A DNA stretch of 64,000 nt from Pseudovibrio sp. Alg231-02 (GCF_900143565.1 NZ_FREX01000001.1:319640-383639); one strand, 5' to 3'; positions 45,721 through 56,468 are shown, counted from the stretch's first letter. A program made the numbers and translations. The notes: generated by a model from the sequence alone, not told the origin.

Positions 45721-46406
45721 TCACGTCACAACCAATACATTCTTTTTCAGAATGAAAAGCCAAGCTTTCAGATCTTTGTTATCTTTTTGAACACTTTCAA
45801 AAGATGTACTAATTTGGTGCCCAAACCAATCAGCAAAAACGTAAGGCATAACGTTGGGTTTCACCCCAAAGGGATCCATTTCTCCTGCCCATTGAGGTCC
45901 ATGAGCATTGGTGTGTTCAATGATCACAACGCCACCCTGGTGGATTTGGTTGAGCCATGTTGTCAAAGCTTTGCGGGGGTTCCAACCTTGGTCCAATGAG
46001 TTGGAGTAAATGAAATCGAATTTATTCTTCCACTCTTCTTTTTCATCATGAAAATCCCACTCAATTGAGCGCTCAAATTGCTTTGCAGTAGGAGAAATAT
46101 CAGTCCCAAAAACATCAAACTTGTCATCTTCAGACAAATAATTCTGCTCAAAACCATTTCGAGAACCATGACAGATACCCGAAAAAGATCTGTTTGATAC
46201 TTCTTTGGATACGATATCTTTGACGAGCGTCAGTGTTGTCTTATCAGCCCAGATATTTTGCAACTTTTTCTTATTATAAAAAATTTACGTTTCTTTATAT
46301 GTCTCATAGGAGTCATACTGGTGCAGATAAAAGTCCAAGTCGCTCTTGGGGTTATCTAGCTTAGCCTTTTTTTCTTTTTAAATAGGCGCAGAGTTGGTAT
46401 TGTCAT
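45721..46406 (-). pseudogene. Decayed class I methyltransferase gene with frameshift and stop
   Basis: The intact remainder (stop at 45721) reads IWADKTTLTLVKDIV, GICHGSRNGFEQ, DVFGTDISPTAKQFE and GGVVIIEHTN, a methyltransferase-like core. Upstream the frame continues as LDNPKSDLDFYLHQYDSYET, then TAA at 46285-46287, then IFYNKKKLQNIW. Further up, an ATG at 46404-46406 gives MTIPTLRLFKKK and shifts frame at a run of seven A on the minus strand (46367-46373), where eight would restore the frame. So one deletion and one nonsense change break a gene of about 229 codons. A 180-residue fragment from a TTG at 46263 could still be made. AT-rich. Confidence 0.75.
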
Positions 46407-46556
46407 TGAAGTATCCACCCTTTGGCGAGTTCAACAGTTGGCCAGATCATCCCACTCATCATATCGCTTCTCAAACCACATGATTTTGGACTAAGTCTGT
46501 TGAAGGGCTGATACCCTGAGGATTGGGCATCGCTTAACCTTCACGCGTCTTGCATA

Positions 46557-47195
46557 CTAACGCGCTCGCCAAATTGTACTGACACCCTTCTTATTTTCTC
46601 TTGCCCAAACAAGATCAAACTCTGAAGCCATCATTGAGAGGCCGTCTGTCTTACGGCGTAGGTCGAGGTAGATGATGCTCTGTTTTCTGGTAACTTGCTT
46701 CAATGTTTCAAAATACGTTGAAATTGGAAAATGCCAACCATAAGCGAGAAAAGACACAACGACATCAAAAGTACCATCAGGAAACGCGTTATGATCCAAA
46801 TTGATAAGACTGACGTTTTCAGGTGCAATCCCATTGAGCTGCAAATTCTCGGCTGTGCGCGTCAGGTCGTTGTATATTTCTGCATGAAGCTTAAAACCAT
46901 ATTTGATTTCTGTGTCTTTGCCATCTTTGTCTAAGCCGACGAAACAATGATCCGCCCCATAAAGCTCCTTTAAAACGAGCAGGCCAAATCCGAGGCCGCA
47001 GCCGATATCCAGGAAACGCCCTTTCGCAGCAAGACCCGGGACGTGATCCTTCAAAATTCGGACAGCTTTGGCGATGTGTTTTCGGTATAGATGGAGGACT
47101 GCGTCTTCATCTTTGCCAATCAAATCGGTTCGCTGGCAAAGCAAGAGTTCTCTATGCTGCTCAGTTAGATACAACTCGGCATCAGGTAAATCCAT
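46557..47195 (-). CDS. Class I SAM-dependent methyltransferase
   Basis: 212 residues. RFLDIGCGLGFGLLVLKELY is motif I, FVGLDKDGKDTE the acidic loop and DVVVSFLAYGWHFP motif IV. The acceptor is unknown. The ATG at 47195 has GGAGGT eight bases upstream, while the TTG at 47201 would leave only two bases of spacing. It sits next to the decayed methyltransferase at 45721 and may be a remnant of the same glycan-modification or similar cluster. AT-rich. Confidence 0.8.
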   Translation of the reverse strand: MDLPDAELYLTEQHRELLLCQRTDLIGKDEDAVLHLYRKHIAKAVRILKDHVPGLAAKGRFLDIGCGLGFGLLVLKELYGADHCFVGLDKDGKDTEIKYGFKLHAEIYNDLTRTAENLQLNGIAPENVSLINLDHNAFPDGTFDVVVSFLAYGWHFPISTYFETLKQVTRKQSIIYLDLRRKTDGLSMMASEFDLVWARENKKGVSTIWRAR

Positions 47196-47297
47196 TAACA
47201 ACTACCTCCACATACCAATACATCAGATAGTATGAACGAACTTATGAAATTGGAAATCCGCGCAAAATTGGAAGCCGAGTTAATCACTAGATAAGAA

Positions 47298-47328
47298 AAA
47301 ACCGGGAAAGTTGCCCTCCCCGGTTTCT
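47298..47328 (-). terminator. Rho-independent terminator of guaA
   Basis: On the minus strand ACCGGGGA pairs with TCCCGGT around a GGGCAACT-type loop, followed by TTTTTTCTT. It lies just past the guaA stop. Confidence 0.8.
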
Positions 47329-47335
47329 GTTTAAC

Positions 47336-48886
47336 TTATTCCCACTCAATGGTTCCCGGAGGCTTTGAGGTCACATCATAAACGACGCGGTTGATACCGC
47401 GGACTTCGTTGATGATGCGAGTTGCAGCCCGACCTAGGAATTCCATGTCATAGTGATAGAAATCTGCAGTCATGCCATCAACCGAAGTCACTGCGCGCAG
47501 GGCACAGACGAACTCGTAGGTGCGACCATCGCCCATAACGCCAACGGTTTGAACTGGCAACAGAACAGCAAATGCCTGCCAGATAGCGTCGTAGAGACCA
47601 GCTTTACGGATTTCATCCAGATAGATGGCATCTGCCTGACGCAGGATATCCAGTTTCTCACGCGTGATACCACCCGGACAGCGGATCGCAAGACCCGGAC
47701 CTGGGAATGGGTGGCGTCCAATGAAGCTGTCTGGCAAACCCAATTCGCGACCGAGATCACGAACTTCGTCTTTGAACAGTTCACGAAGTGGCTCAACCAG
47801 CTGCATGTTCATGCGCTCTGGCAAGCCGCCCACGTTGTGGTGTGACTTGATGGTCACGGATGGACCGCCCGTGAAGGAAACACTCTCAATCACATCAGGA
47901 TACAACGTGCCCTGTGCGAGGAAGTCCGCGCCGCCAAGCTTTTTCGCTTCTTCTTCGAACACTTCAATGAAGAGCCTGCCGATGGTTTTGCGTTTGACTT
48001 CCGGATCACTTTCGCCTTCCAGCTGACCAATGAACAGATCAGCAGCATCCACATGAACCAGCGGGATGTTGTAGTGATCTCGGAACATGGATAGAACCTG
48101 CTCCGTTTCACCCATACGCATCAAACCGTGATCAACATAGATACAAGTGAGCTGGTCGCCGATTGCTTCATGGATCAGCACTGCTGCAACAGAACTGTCA
48201 ACGCCGCCAGACAGGCCGCAGATGACTTTTTTGTCGCCAACTTGCTGACGAATGCTCTCTACCGCCTGCTGACGATATTCAGCCATTGTCCAGTCGCCTG
48301 AGCAACCTGCAATCTTATGAGTGAAGTTCTCAATGAGCTTCGCACCATCGGGGGTGTGAACCACTTCAGGGTGGAACATAACACCATATTGTTTTTTGGC
48401 TTCATTTGCGTAGGCAGCAAATGGTGCACCTTCAGAGGTTGCAATTGCCTCAAAACCTTCGGGCAGCTCGACAACACGGTCACCATGGCTCATCCAAACC
48501 TGATGTTTGGAGCCAATTTCGTCCCAAACCTCATCAAATAGTGGGCTTTTCCCTTTAATTTCAAGGAAGGCGCGACCAAACTCGCGATGATCAGAGCCTT
48601 CCGCTTTGCCGCCATTCTGGACACAAAGGGTCATCTGACCATAACAGATTCCGAGGACAGGAATGCCTGCCTCGAATACGATCTGGGGTGCGCGTGGGCT
48701 CCCCATTTCAGTCGTGGATGCCGGACCACCTGACAGGATCACCGCCTTTGGATTCATCTCCTTAAAAGCAGCTTCTGCAGACTGGAACGGAACGATCTCG
48801 GAGTACACACCAGACTCGCGCACACGGCGCGCGATCAGCTGAGTGACCTGAGAACCAAAATCAATAATGAGGATGCGGTCTGTCAT
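47336..48886 (-). CDS. guaA: GMP synthase (glutamine-hydrolysing)
   Basis: 516 residues. The glutaminase domain has [18 protein letters not shown] with the nucleophilic Cys and the MFHPEVVHT His/Glu site. The ATP-pyrophosphatase P-loop is [20 protein letters not shown], and the C-terminal dimerisation domain ends KPPGTIEWE. It aminates XMP to GMP. The ATG at 48886 begins [17 protein letters not shown], the standard start. Confidence 0.97.
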   Translation of the reverse strand: MTDRILIIDFGSQVTQLIARRVRESGVYSEIVPFQSAEAAFKEMNPKAVILSGGPASTTEMGSPRAPQIVFEAGIPVLGICYGQMTLCVQNGGKAEGSDHREFGRAFLEIKGKSPLFDEVWDEIGSKHQVWMSHGDRVVELPEGFEAIATSEGAPFAAYANEAKKQYGVMFHPEVVHTPDGAKLIENFTHKIAGCSGDWTMAEYRQQAVESIRQQVGDKKVICGLSGGVDSSVAAVLIHEAIGDQLTCIYVDHGLMRMGETEQVLSMFRDHYNIPLVHVDAADLFIGQLEGESDPEVKRKTIGRLFIEVFEEEAKKLGGADFLAQGTLYPDVIESVSFTGGPSVTIKSHHNVGGLPERMNMQLVEPLRELFKDEVRDLGRELGLPDSFIGRHPFPGPGLAIRCPGGITREKLDILRQADAIYLDEIRKAGLYDAIWQAFAVLLPVQTVGVMGDGRTYEFVCALRAVTSVDGMTADFYHYDMEFLGRAATRIINEVRGINRVVYDVTSKPPGTIEWE

Positions 48887-49001
48887 GCGCAGCTTCTACT
48901 CTGTGCGCATTGATTTGGAAAGGTCTTTTACGCGGAAAAATCACGGTTCCGTTAAGGGCAGATGATGTTTTTCTGTGTGCTTTGTCCGAAGGTCCAGTCA
49001 G

Positions 49002-49496
49002 CTACAATATCGACTGCTCGTGTTCTTCGATACGGCTCATCATTTGCCCCAATCTGATGCGCTCCTGCACATCTAACTGCGGCAGTAGATTCTTCTCAAG
49101 CTGTTCAAGTTGGGCCTCAAGAGCTCGCAAAACAACGCGTCCATCTTCTGCCAAGTTTAAACGGACAAGGCGACGATCTCGAGGGTGCTCATGTTTTTTG
49201 ATAAGATTTGCTTCTGACAGGCGCTTTACAGCACGCGATACAGCCACCGTATCCAGTCCAATAACTGGCCCCAGTTCTCGTACAGACACCGCACCCATCC
49301 GCTCCAGTGCACTCAGCACGAGCCACGAGGGAAGCGATAAACCATATTGCTTCTGTAAATGCTCGGAAAGCCGGCGCTCAATAAAGCGGCCAGTCGCGAT
49401 GATGCGCAGAGGCAAATAGTTCAACAACTCGACGTTATGTTCGTCTTCAAACAAACTTGCCTGTGTCGTTATTTTCGCACGGTATTTCTCCGCCAT
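49002..49496 (-). CDS. MarR-family transcriptional regulator
   Basis: 164 residues. RFIERRLSEHLQKQYGLSL starts the helical region. The winged helix runs over VRELGPVIGLDTVAVSRAVK (recognition helix) and HPRDRRLVRLNLAEDG (wing). Helices at both ends mediate dimerisation. MarR proteins respond to small aromatic ligands or oxidation. The target here is not evident; guaA and the TPR gene are the neighbours. Confidence 0.85.
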   Translation of the reverse strand: MAEKYRAKITTQASLFEDEHNVELLNYLPLRIIATGRFIERRLSEHLQKQYGLSLPSWLVLSALERMGAVSVRELGPVIGLDTVAVSRAVKRLSEANLIKKHEHPRDRRLVRLNLAEDGRVVLRALEAQLEQLEKNLLPQLDVQERIRLGQMMSRIEEHEQSIL

Positions 49497-49804
49497 AACC
49501 CTTTGCCCTGCGTCGGATGCTTTGCTTCATTCCATTGACCGATAAGAAAACGGAAAATGGTTAAGCTGTCTTGAATATTGGTGATTTTTCCCAGGCACTA
49601 GCCCCTGAATGTGGTTTTGATGCGTTCAATATCATCTATCCACGCCTTCCTTCAGGATCAACCCGTTCCACCTTTGACGCTGATTTGCCAACCGCTTAGG
49701 CTTCATCGTGCATAGATACGAATTTGATTCGCAGAATTGCCTGTCAGCAGATCCATCCGAATGGATCTACGGGCGGCACTGCCCAACGAGGGGGTCCGTA
49801 AAAG
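49497..49804. other. Intergenic region between the MarR and TPR genes
   Basis: About 310 bases between divergent genes; promoters for both are expected. No operator can be picked out with confidence and no gene is seen. Confidence 0.45.
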
Positions 49805-51028
49805 ATGACAGAGACACTGCGCGGTACACCGGACACTAACGCCCGGCAAGAAAAAATCAATGCTGCACTTGATGCTATTGCCTACCTGGAACAGGACGAG
49901 CGCTTTGATGAAGTGATCCCAGTCTATCAGGATCTTGTTGGACGCTACCCTGATGATGTCGAGCTTCTTTTCAAGATGGCAACGATTATGTTGCGCAATG
50001 GAGATTTGCGGGAATCTGTCGCCCATTTGCGTAAAGTGTTGTTCATGAAGCCAGAACACTTGGCTGCACGCTCCAACATGGGTAATGCGCTGCTTTTGCT
50101 GGGGTATCTGGAACAAGCTAAAGAAGCCTTTGATGCGGTGGTGGAAGCTGAGCCGGAGAACCGGAATGCGCTTTATGGGCTCGCAACCATTTTGATTAAG
50201 ATGCATGGGCATGCAGAAGCAGAACCATATGCCCGACGCCTTGTTCAACTGATCCCAAACAGCGCCCCTGCTCTTTCACTTCTTGGCGATGCTTTGAGTG
50301 CGGAGACCAAGGCAGAAGCGGCAACCCTGAACTATCGGGCTGCGCTCAGAATTGACTCGCAATATGTTCCTGCTCTGGTTGGCCTCGCGAAGCTGCTCAT
50401 CATTCGTAAAAAGAGTGAGGAAGCACTGGCGCATCTGGACAAGGCCCATGACCTGCAGCCTCGCAATGTTGAAGTGCTTGTCGCAATGGGGCACGCGTAC
50501 TTGCTGGAAGAAAACACCTCCAGTGCTGTAGAGAGCTTTGAGCTGGCTCATGCGTGTGAACCTGAGAACGCGGCTGCGCTCGTTCACCTGAGCATTGGCA
50601 AGCGCAAACTTGGTCTTGTTTATGCCGGAGTTTATCACGCGGCTGCCGCATGGCGGCTTGCACCAGGCAATAAGCAAGTCAGCAACGCACTCGGCGCAGC
50701 TCTTGCAGCAGCTGGTGCCACTGATGCCGCTCGCGATGTCTTGACCTCTTCATCCAGAAACAGTCAGTTTTTGGAGGCGACTGAAGCCGCGATTAAAGAG
50801 GTCGAATATCTTGCTGAGCAAGGTTATGAGCGGCCTGTTCGTGAGGAGAAAGTTGCACCTGAGCCTTCAGAGCACAGCAAAAGCATAGAAGCCAGAGCTT
50901 TGGAAGAGGCCGGTGAAAGCGTATTTGAGGCACAGAGTGAAGATGCCGCTTCTGAAGAGCTGGCGGAAGATGTCGTCAAGGGTAAATCTGAGGTACCTGA
51001 TGAGCTTGAAGAGAAAGCCTCCAGCTAA
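49805..51028 (+). CDS. Tetratricopeptide-repeat protein with acidic tail
   Basis: 407 residues. At least six TPR-like helix pairs run from about residue 20 to 300 (for example LLFKMATIMLRNGDLRESVA, AALVHLSIGKRKLGLVYAGV). A Glu-rich tail of about 80 residues follows. There is no signal peptide or membrane helix, so it is a cytoplasmic scaffold of unknown partner. GAGGGGG lies upstream of the ATG. Confidence 0.8.
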   Translation: MTETLRGTPDTNARQEKINAALDAIAYLEQDERFDEVIPVYQDLVGRYPDDVELLFKMATIMLRNGDLRESVAHLRKVLFMKPEHLAARSNMGNALLLLGYLEQAKEAFDAVVEAEPENRNALYGLATILIKMHGHAEAEPYARRLVQLIPNSAPALSLLGDALSAETKAEAATLNYRAALRIDSQYVPALVGLAKLLIIRKKSEEALAHLDKAHDLQPRNVEVLVAMGHAYLLEENTSSAVESFELAHACEPENAAALVHLSIGKRKLGLVYAGVYHAAAAWRLAPGNKQVSNALGAALAAAGATDAARDVLTSSSRNSQFLEATEAAIKEVEYLAEQGYERPVREEKVAPEPSEHSKSIEARALEEAGESVFEAQSEDAASEELAEDVVKGKSEVPDELEEKASS

Positions 51029-51052
51029 TCACATGGTTTGTTTGCCGTTTCG

Positions 51053-51090
51053 AAGCATGTCGCATTTCATATGCGACATGCTTTTTTATT
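51053..51090 (+). terminator. Rho-independent terminator of the TPR gene
   Basis: AAGCATGTCGCAT and ATGCGACATGCTT form a perfect 13-base-pair stem with a five-base loop, then a T run. Confidence 0.85.
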
Positions 51091-51108
51091 AAAGCCAAGG
51101 TGCTGATA

Positions 51109-52401
51109 TCAAATACGTTCCATCATCGCGATGAAGAAGCCATCAGTACCGGTATGATAAGGCGTCAGAGTGATCATACCGCCATCCTTAAACAGTGGAC
51201 GACGGGATGCTATTGCACCGAAATGCTCTTCCCAAACCGGCGCCAGATCAACAAGCTTGAAGTTAGCGTGTTTTTCAAGGAACGCTTTGACTTGCAGCTG
51301 ATTTTCCGCTGGCACCAAAGAGCAAGTTGCATAAATCAGCTTGCCACCTGAACGCACAAAGCGTGTCGCAGTCTCTAGAACCTGCGCCTGATCTTCAACA
51401 CGTCCATTCAGAGCATTTTCCGTTACACGCCACTTGGTATCTGGACGACGACGCCATACACCAGTGCCTGAACAAGGAGCATCCACGAACACGCGGTCCA
51501 TCTTGCCTGCGCAGATATCAAGAGAACCGGTTTGCGGATCAATCGTCTGGATATTTCGAACCCCTGCGCGGGCCATGCGGTCATAAAGTGGTGCTAGACG
51601 CGTCTTGTGGGCATCATAAGCGTAGATCTGTCCTTTGTTCTGCATCTGCGCAGCTAAAGCGAGGCTTTTACCGCCCCCACCCGCGCATAGATCCAGAACC
51701 TGTTCACCTGGCTGAGCACCTGACAGGATAGACGCGATCTGAGAGGCCTCATCCTGCAATTCAAACCAGCCTTTGCGAAAGCTTTCTTCAGCTTGAACGT
51801 GAGGTGATTTGCGCGGCCCAATTACAGGTTCAAGACGAACGCCTACAGGAGACAAGCCACTTACTTCTGGATTAAGGTGAGACAAACGCTTGAGGACTTT
51901 TTCCTGCGAGCTTTTGACCGTGTTCACGCGCATATCAATCGGCGCACGTTCAGAAAGAGAACGCCCAACTGCCAGCGTCTCGTCACCAAAGTTATCCTGA
52001 AAGTGCGACCAGAGCCATTCTGGAACATTTGCTGAGATCTGGTCGTTATCGCCGACTTGCTTGTTTTCAATCAATGCGTCACGTTCAGCGTCTGACAGCG
52101 GTTCTGGTGCGTGACGGTCTTCTTCCATCACCTGCTCCAGCTTTTCCACCTGATTGCCCCAGCCCCAGATGTAGGTTGCCAAAACAAGCGCGCGCGCACT
52201 GTCAGATCCCATCGCCTGAGCATGGGAGAGTTTGTGGCGCAGCGCATCAAAAACCAGATTGCCGATAGCAACCCGATCACCAGATCCTGCAAACCTATGC
52301 TTGTTGCCCCAGTCCTTCAGGGCTTCCTGCACAGGACGGCGGCGCTCATTAATCTCTGTCAGCACTTCAATTGCAGCCGCAATTCGTCCACCGTCGCGCA
52401 T
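51109..52401 (-). CDS. 16S rRNA m5C methyltransferase, RsmB-like
   Basis: 430 residues. An N-terminal NusB-like helical region (about 1-140) precedes the methyltransferase core: VLDLCAGGGGKSLALAAQ (SAM), VDAPCSGTGVWRRRPD (Cys near the active site) and IYATCSLVPAENQLQV (catalytic Cys). This is the RsmB/Sun family that makes m5C967 in 16S rRNA. It converges with the TPR gene at 51053. Confidence 0.88.
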   Translation of the reverse strand: MRDGGRIAAAIEVLTEINERRRPVQEALKDWGNKHRFAGSGDRVAIGNLVFDALRHKLSHAQAMGSDSARALVLATYIWGWGNQVEKLEQVMEEDRHAPEPLSDAERDALIENKQVGDNDQISANVPEWLWSHFQDNFGDETLAVGRSLSERAPIDMRVNTVKSSQEKVLKRLSHLNPEVSGLSPVGVRLEPVIGPRKSPHVQAEESFRKGWFELQDEASQIASILSGAQPGEQVLDLCAGGGGKSLALAAQMQNKGQIYAYDAHKTRLAPLYDRMARAGVRNIQTIDPQTGSLDICAGKMDRVFVDAPCSGTGVWRRRPDTKWRVTENALNGRVEDQAQVLETATRFVRSGGKLIYATCSLVPAENQLQVKAFLEKHANFKLVDLAPVWEEHFGAIASRRPLFKDGGMITLTPYHTGTDGFFIAMMERI

Positions 52402-52692
52402 GAATGATCCTTAATTCCGTGAATTCTATTTTACGATTTATTTGTTTGGCTTTGCAGCGTGTATGCCAATACTCAAGGCTTTTCAATAGTGCATAGCATG
52501 TGTGAGGCAAACCTCACATCAACTCATTCAACAATTTCTTGGTTGTTGCATAACTCATATATGTTGAATTTAGCAGATAACAGTAAAAATACAGATATTT
52601 ACGACCTGCTTCCGCTACCTCATGACACATAGCGTATTTTAATAAAAACGTAGATCCTGCCTCGCTACTCATCAGATCACTGTAAACAATGC
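52402..52692. other. Intergenic region upstream of the small membrane protein
   Basis: About 290 bases, AT-rich. It holds the upstream region of the RsmB-like gene and presumably the promoter for the following small gene. No RNA gene or repeat is visible. Confidence 0.45.
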
Positions 52693-53001
52693 GTGTTGCG
52701 TTTCATGTTTTATCAGGTCTCCATCTTTCTGCTTGGCAATGCAATATTGTATTTCCTGAAAGCAGACCTCATCGGTGCTTCGATTGCATCCAACTCATCA
52801 GTTGGTTTGAAGCAGAACCACTACGTGTTTGCAGCAGGCGCATTTACCATGGATGCGTTGCTCTCTTCGGTTCTGACACTGGGATGCCTTGCTCTTCTGG
52901 AACTGGCATCTTCTGTCTCGGCAACATGGTATTACTCAGTGGTGTGCCTTTTGACATATTTAAGCATCCTGAGCTTCTTCACTCTCAGAATTCACCGATA
53001 A
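52693..53001 (+). CDS. Small hypothetical membrane protein
   Basis: 102 residues from a GTG at 52693 (or 98 from the ATG at 52705). Three hydrophobic helices are predicted (FYQVSIFLLGNAILYFL, FTMDALLSSVLTLGCLALLE and YYSVVCLLTYLSILSFF). No family is recognised. A weak ribosome-binding site leaves the start uncertain. It converges with the chemotaxis receptor gene. Confidence 0.5.
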   Translation: MLRFMFYQVSIFLLGNAILYFLKADLIGASIASNSSVGLKQNHYVFAAGAFTMDALLSSVLTLGCLALLELASSVSATWYYSVVCLLTYLSILSFFTLRIHR

Positions 53002-53011
53002 CTACGACATA

Positions 53012-53046
53012 AAAAATGGCTCACCCGAAACCGGAATGAGCCATCT
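53012..53046 (-). terminator. Rho-independent terminator of the chemotaxis receptor gene
   Basis: ATGGCTCA and TGAGCCAT form a perfect eight-base-pair stem; the minus strand runs into T6. It follows the stop of the gene at 53069. Confidence 0.75.
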
Positions 53047-53068
53047 AAATATTAGCATTTGATTGTTA

Positions 53069-55099
53069 TCAGGCGCTTTTTACATTGCGCAAGAAGCTTG
53101 CAATGTTGTCCCGCAACAGGTCTGCTTGCTTATTCAGGATCTGAGAGGATGACAGAACCTGACTTGCAGTTGCGCTGGTTTCTGATGCGGCAGATGATAC
53201 ACCCGCCATGCTTTCAGCAACATTTTGAGTGCCTACAGCTGCTTGCTGCACGTTCTCACTAATCTCAGTGGTTGCTGCCCCCTGCTGCTCAACAGCAGCT
53301 GCGATAGTTGCTGTGATATCATTGACGTCAGACATGGTTTTCGTGATCGCGCTGATCGCGCCAACAGCTTCCTGAGACGAATTCTGAATGCCTACAATCT
53401 GGCTGGAGATTTCTTCGGTCGCCTTGGAGGTCTGATTGGCCAACTCTTTCACTTCAGCTGCAACAACAGCAAAGCCTTTGCCAGCTTCGCCGGCACGAGC
53501 TGCCTCAATGGTCGCATTGAGAGCCAACAAGTTGGTTTGCTCTGCGATCGCTTGGATGAGTGTGACCACTTCGCCAATACGCTGCGCAGCACTATCCAGA
53601 CTGGAGACTTTATCATTTGTGACCTGGGCCGTAGATGTAGCATCTGCGACGACTTTCTGTGTCTGACCGACCTGGCGACTAATCTCATCAATGGATGCGG
53701 CCAGCTCTTCTGCTGCCGACGCGACCGTTTGTACATTGGTAGACGCTTCCTCAGAAGAGGCGGCAGCCGTTGTTGATTGCTCAGTGGCATGCTCAGCGAT
53801 GCCGGTCAGTGCCTTGGCAGAGACTTCCATTTCAGTTGAGTTATCCGCGACTGTCGTCAGACTTTCCTGAATGGTATCATCAAAGTCTGTAATGAGCTCA
53901 TCAATATGCTTTTGGCGAAGTGCACGGGCTTCCTGCTCCTGTTCGGATTCACTTTGCAGATTCATGCGCTCAACTGCATTGCTGACAAAGACTTCCAAAG
54001 CCTTCGCCATCTGTCCGATCTCGTCTTTACGGTCGGTGAAGGCAACAGGCTCATCTACATTGCCCTTTGTCAGAGAGTTCATCCGTGCAGTGATACTGAC
54101 AACAGGTCTTGCAATGGAGGAGCCAACGAACCAGAGGACGACGACACCAAAGGCAAGGCAGATAAGCGCCGTAATGATAGCGTTGTTTCGTGTTGCGTTG
54201 GCAGCTGCGAGCAGTTCAGACTTATCCACGGAGACAATTGCCGACCAGACCTGCTCTGTACCGCGCAGTGTCAGCGGGTAGGTCGCTATTTCCTTATCAC
54301 CAAGCTCAACAACAGTTGGCTGCGTACCTGCCTCAGTGAGGAGTTGAGCAATCTCTGCTGGGATCTCTTCGCCTTTCAACTCCGAATTGGAGTGAGCTAC
54401 CCATTTGCTATCGTTGCTAACGAGGCCGACAAACCCACTTTTGAATTTTCTGGAAGCTTCCAGACTTGCGATCAAACCGTTGAGGAACACGTCGCCAGTG
54501 ATAACACCAATTGCATTACCATTGCTATTGAAGACAGGTGACGACATGGAGACAGCCATTACGGTGTCCCCTTGTGATTCAAAACTGTACGGCGGTGTGA
54601 CAACGTCATGCCCAAGCCTGAGGGGAAGACCATACCAGCTATCAGCATCAGCTTCGTCCGCACCTGCAATACGCCACCCAACCTTGCCATCCTTGCGAGA
54701 GAAGTAAGGTGAGAAACGGCCGGTTTTCCCAGAGTAGTCCTGACCAGCGTGACTAGCATCTTCGCCAATCATATTTGGCTCGAAGGAGGTGGTCAGGCCA
54801 TCAATGGACGGATTGTTGGCAAAGAAATCTCGAGCGATCTGGGCGATCTGCTCACGAGTTAGATCAGTATGGCGCAATGTATGTTCGAGTTGATCTGCAA
54901 AACTTGCCGTGATGATTTGTGCTTCGCTAATTGTTTGATTGGCCAGATCCGCTTGAACCTGGGCATTCTCAATAAGTAATTCCTGACCGGCCTCTTCTGA
55001 GGAATTGGACATAATGACGGAAACAACTGTGATAAGTGCAATAAAGCCAAGCAAAAACACGGCATTCGCAGCGGCGAATATCCTTAGGCGCAGTGACAT
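53069..55099 (-). CDS. Methyl-accepting chemotaxis protein with Cache sensor
   Basis: 676 residues. One membrane helix near residues 8-30 and another near 305-330 flank a large periplasmic dCache-type domain ([20 protein letters not shown] ... [18 protein letters not shown]). A HAMP domain then leads into the signalling hairpin with the conserved tip [30 protein letters not shown]. Such receptors control CheA activity in response to small molecules. No che genes are nearby, so it is an orphan receptor. An unusual run of Ser/Ala/Thr near [14 protein letters not shown] is part of the methylation helix. Confidence 0.93.
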   Translation of the reverse strand: MSLRLRIFAAANAVFLLGFIALITVVSVIMSNSSEEAGQELLIENAQVQADLANQTISEAQIITASFADQLEHTLRHTDLTREQIAQIARDFFANNPSIDGLTTSFEPNMIGEDASHAGQDYSGKTGRFSPYFSRKDGKVGWRIAGADEADADSWYGLPLRLGHDVVTPPYSFESQGDTVMAVSMSSPVFNSNGNAIGVITGDVFLNGLIASLEASRKFKSGFVGLVSNDSKWVAHSNSELKGEEIPAEIAQLLTEAGTQPTVVELGDKEIATYPLTLRGTEQVWSAIVSVDKSELLAAANATRNNAIITALICLAFGVVVLWFVGSSIARPVVSITARMNSLTKGNVDEPVAFTDRKDEIGQMAKALEVFVSNAVERMNLQSESEQEQEARALRQKHIDELITDFDDTIQESLTTVADNSTEMEVSAKALTGIAEHATEQSTTAAASSEEASTNVQTVASAAEELAASIDEISRQVGQTQKVVADATSTAQVTNDKVSSLDSAAQRIGEVVTLIQAIAEQTNLLALNATIEAARAGEAGKGFAVVAAEVKELANQTSKATEEISSQIVGIQNSSQEAVGAISAITKTMSDVNDITATIAAAVEQQGAATTEISENVQQAAVGTQNVAESMAGVSSAASETSATASQVLSSSQILNKQADLLRDNIASFLRNVKSA

Positions 55100-55662
55100 G
55101 ATTATTTTCCATTGAATTAGTTCAATTTATTCTCAACCTCTCTATCCCTGAAAAATTAACTGCAACTTAAGTCTAGTTCTTTTCAAAGGAAATCTAGTAA
55201 TACATTTTGACGCACTCAACTGAGATCTATTTAAACCATTGCATTATATAAACTAATTACCTCAAACGAATATCCAACCAATATACAATAATAAGTTCTC
55301 TACGTGAGATCACCCTGGATATAGATGAATATTTATATTCAATATGCACGCGTCACATATCTAAAAGATCAACTATGGCACGCATTTCGATACTTCAAAT
55401 TACTTTGCCGGCAAAATTTAATCTAATATATTAGCTCAGTTACGCGCCTTTGCAGCCCTAGGCCAAGAAGCGCAATTACACCCCCATTGCAGGCCAGGTC
55501 ATTTACCTACCTTCTAAATGGCCGTTTCGGCCGTGGCTATGACAAAGCACCAGCTGAACTGAAGCCAACCATCCTCACCGTCTCAAGGCTGGAACATGCT
55601 GCTCGCTCAGCGAGAAGCAATCAATCTTAGAGCCCTTTCAACCCAAATCACGGAGCACCCAA
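55100..55662. other. AT-rich intergenic region before the mobile-remnant cluster
   Basis: About 560 bases. The left two-thirds are strongly AT-rich and contain the receptor promoter. The right third is more balanced, and on the + strand one open frame of about 50 codons without a start (ending TAG near 55629) could be a fragment of an old gene; I cannot name it. Confidence 0.45.
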
Positions 55663-56031
55663 ATGGCAGATGCAGGCGGCGTAGCAGTCGATCAACTCAG
55701 AGCCTTTGTAGAGTGCATTGAGCGCCTCGAAGAAGAAAAGGCTATCCTCGCAGATGACATCAAGGACGTTTACGCAGAAGCCAAGGGCAATGGCTTTGAC
55801 GTGAAAGTCATGTGCAAAATCGTATCCCTTCGCAAACGCAAACCTCATGAGCGCGAGGAAGAAGAAGCGATCCTCGGTCTCTACCTCGACGCCCTCGGCA
55901 TGACAGAGCCGATGAACTTCATTCCGTTGCCAGAGGGCAACTACATCAACCTGACACACCCGGCCTCCTCCAGGATCACCTGGCGTACTCTGGGCATTGT
56001 GTTGGGCCGCGTGGCTGCCTGCACAATCTGA
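55663..56031 (+). CDS. GapR/DUF2312 family protein with unusual C-terminus
   Basis: 122 residues. The first 77 follow the DUF2312/GapR pattern: [40 protein letters not shown] and [16 protein letters not shown]. Most members end at ALGM; here about 45 extra residues without known likeness follow. GapR proteins bind overtwisted AT-rich DNA ahead of replication and transcription, and phage and plasmid copies exist. The divergent core (a Cys instead of the usual Arg/Gln near VMCKIV) suggests a mobile-element copy rather than the main chromosomal one. Confidence 0.75.
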   Translation: MADAGGVAVDQLRAFVECIERLEEEKAILADDIKDVYAEAKGNGFDVKVMCKIVSLRKRKPHEREEEEAILGLYLDALGMTEPMNFIPLPEGNYINLTHPASSRITWRTLGIVLGRVAACTI

Positions 56032-56066
56032 CGGATACGTTCCTTTCGCAGGCGCAGTTCAACATA

Positions 56067-56468
56067 ATGGCAGCGCGGTTCACACCGCGCGCTCTCCGGC
56101 CCTTGATGATGACGACCGGCCTGCAGGTCATCCTGGCACATCTGGCCTACACGGAGGCCGAATGCGATCAGGCTCAAACATTGCTGCACCGTCCAACCGG
56201 CGGCCTGTGTGAGCTGGCAAAAGCTTTGAGTGAGCTCATTCCGCGCCCGGACAAGCTAAGCATGGTTGAAACCGCCAAGCTGGAGGAGATCCGCCGAGCA
56301 GCGGTAACGACCACCCTCAACCAACTCTCCCGCAGAAGCATGTCAGGTCCAACCCTGCCATTAACCTCCACCATCATACCCCAAAGCCCTGAAATGGCCG
56401 CTCTGGACTGGGTGGAGATGATGGAAGAGAGCTGTGCAAACTTCCAACCGAAAGGGGTAGCCGCATGA
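56067..56468 (+). CDS. Hypothetical protein next to the excisionase remnant
   Basis: 133 residues, no family recognised. The middle is helical (ECDQAQTLLHRPTGGLCELA), and the end is acidic (SPEMAALDWVEMMEESC). Its TGA overlaps the ATG of the next frame (ATGA at 56465-56468), a coupling seen in phage and integrative-element gene sets. It lies 35 bases after the GapR-like gene on the same strand. Confidence 0.5.
   Translation: MAARFTPRALRPLMMTTGLQVILAHLAYTEAECDQAQTLLHRPTGGLCELAKALSELIPRPDKLSMVETAKLEEIRRAAVTTTLNQLSRRSMSGPTLPLTSTIIPQSPEMAALDWVEMMEESCANFQPKGVAA

Noticed and set aside
46367-46373. Programmed frameshift at the A7 run in the methyltransferase gene
   Set aside because: A further in-frame TAA at 46285 would still stop translation, so decay is the simpler explanation.
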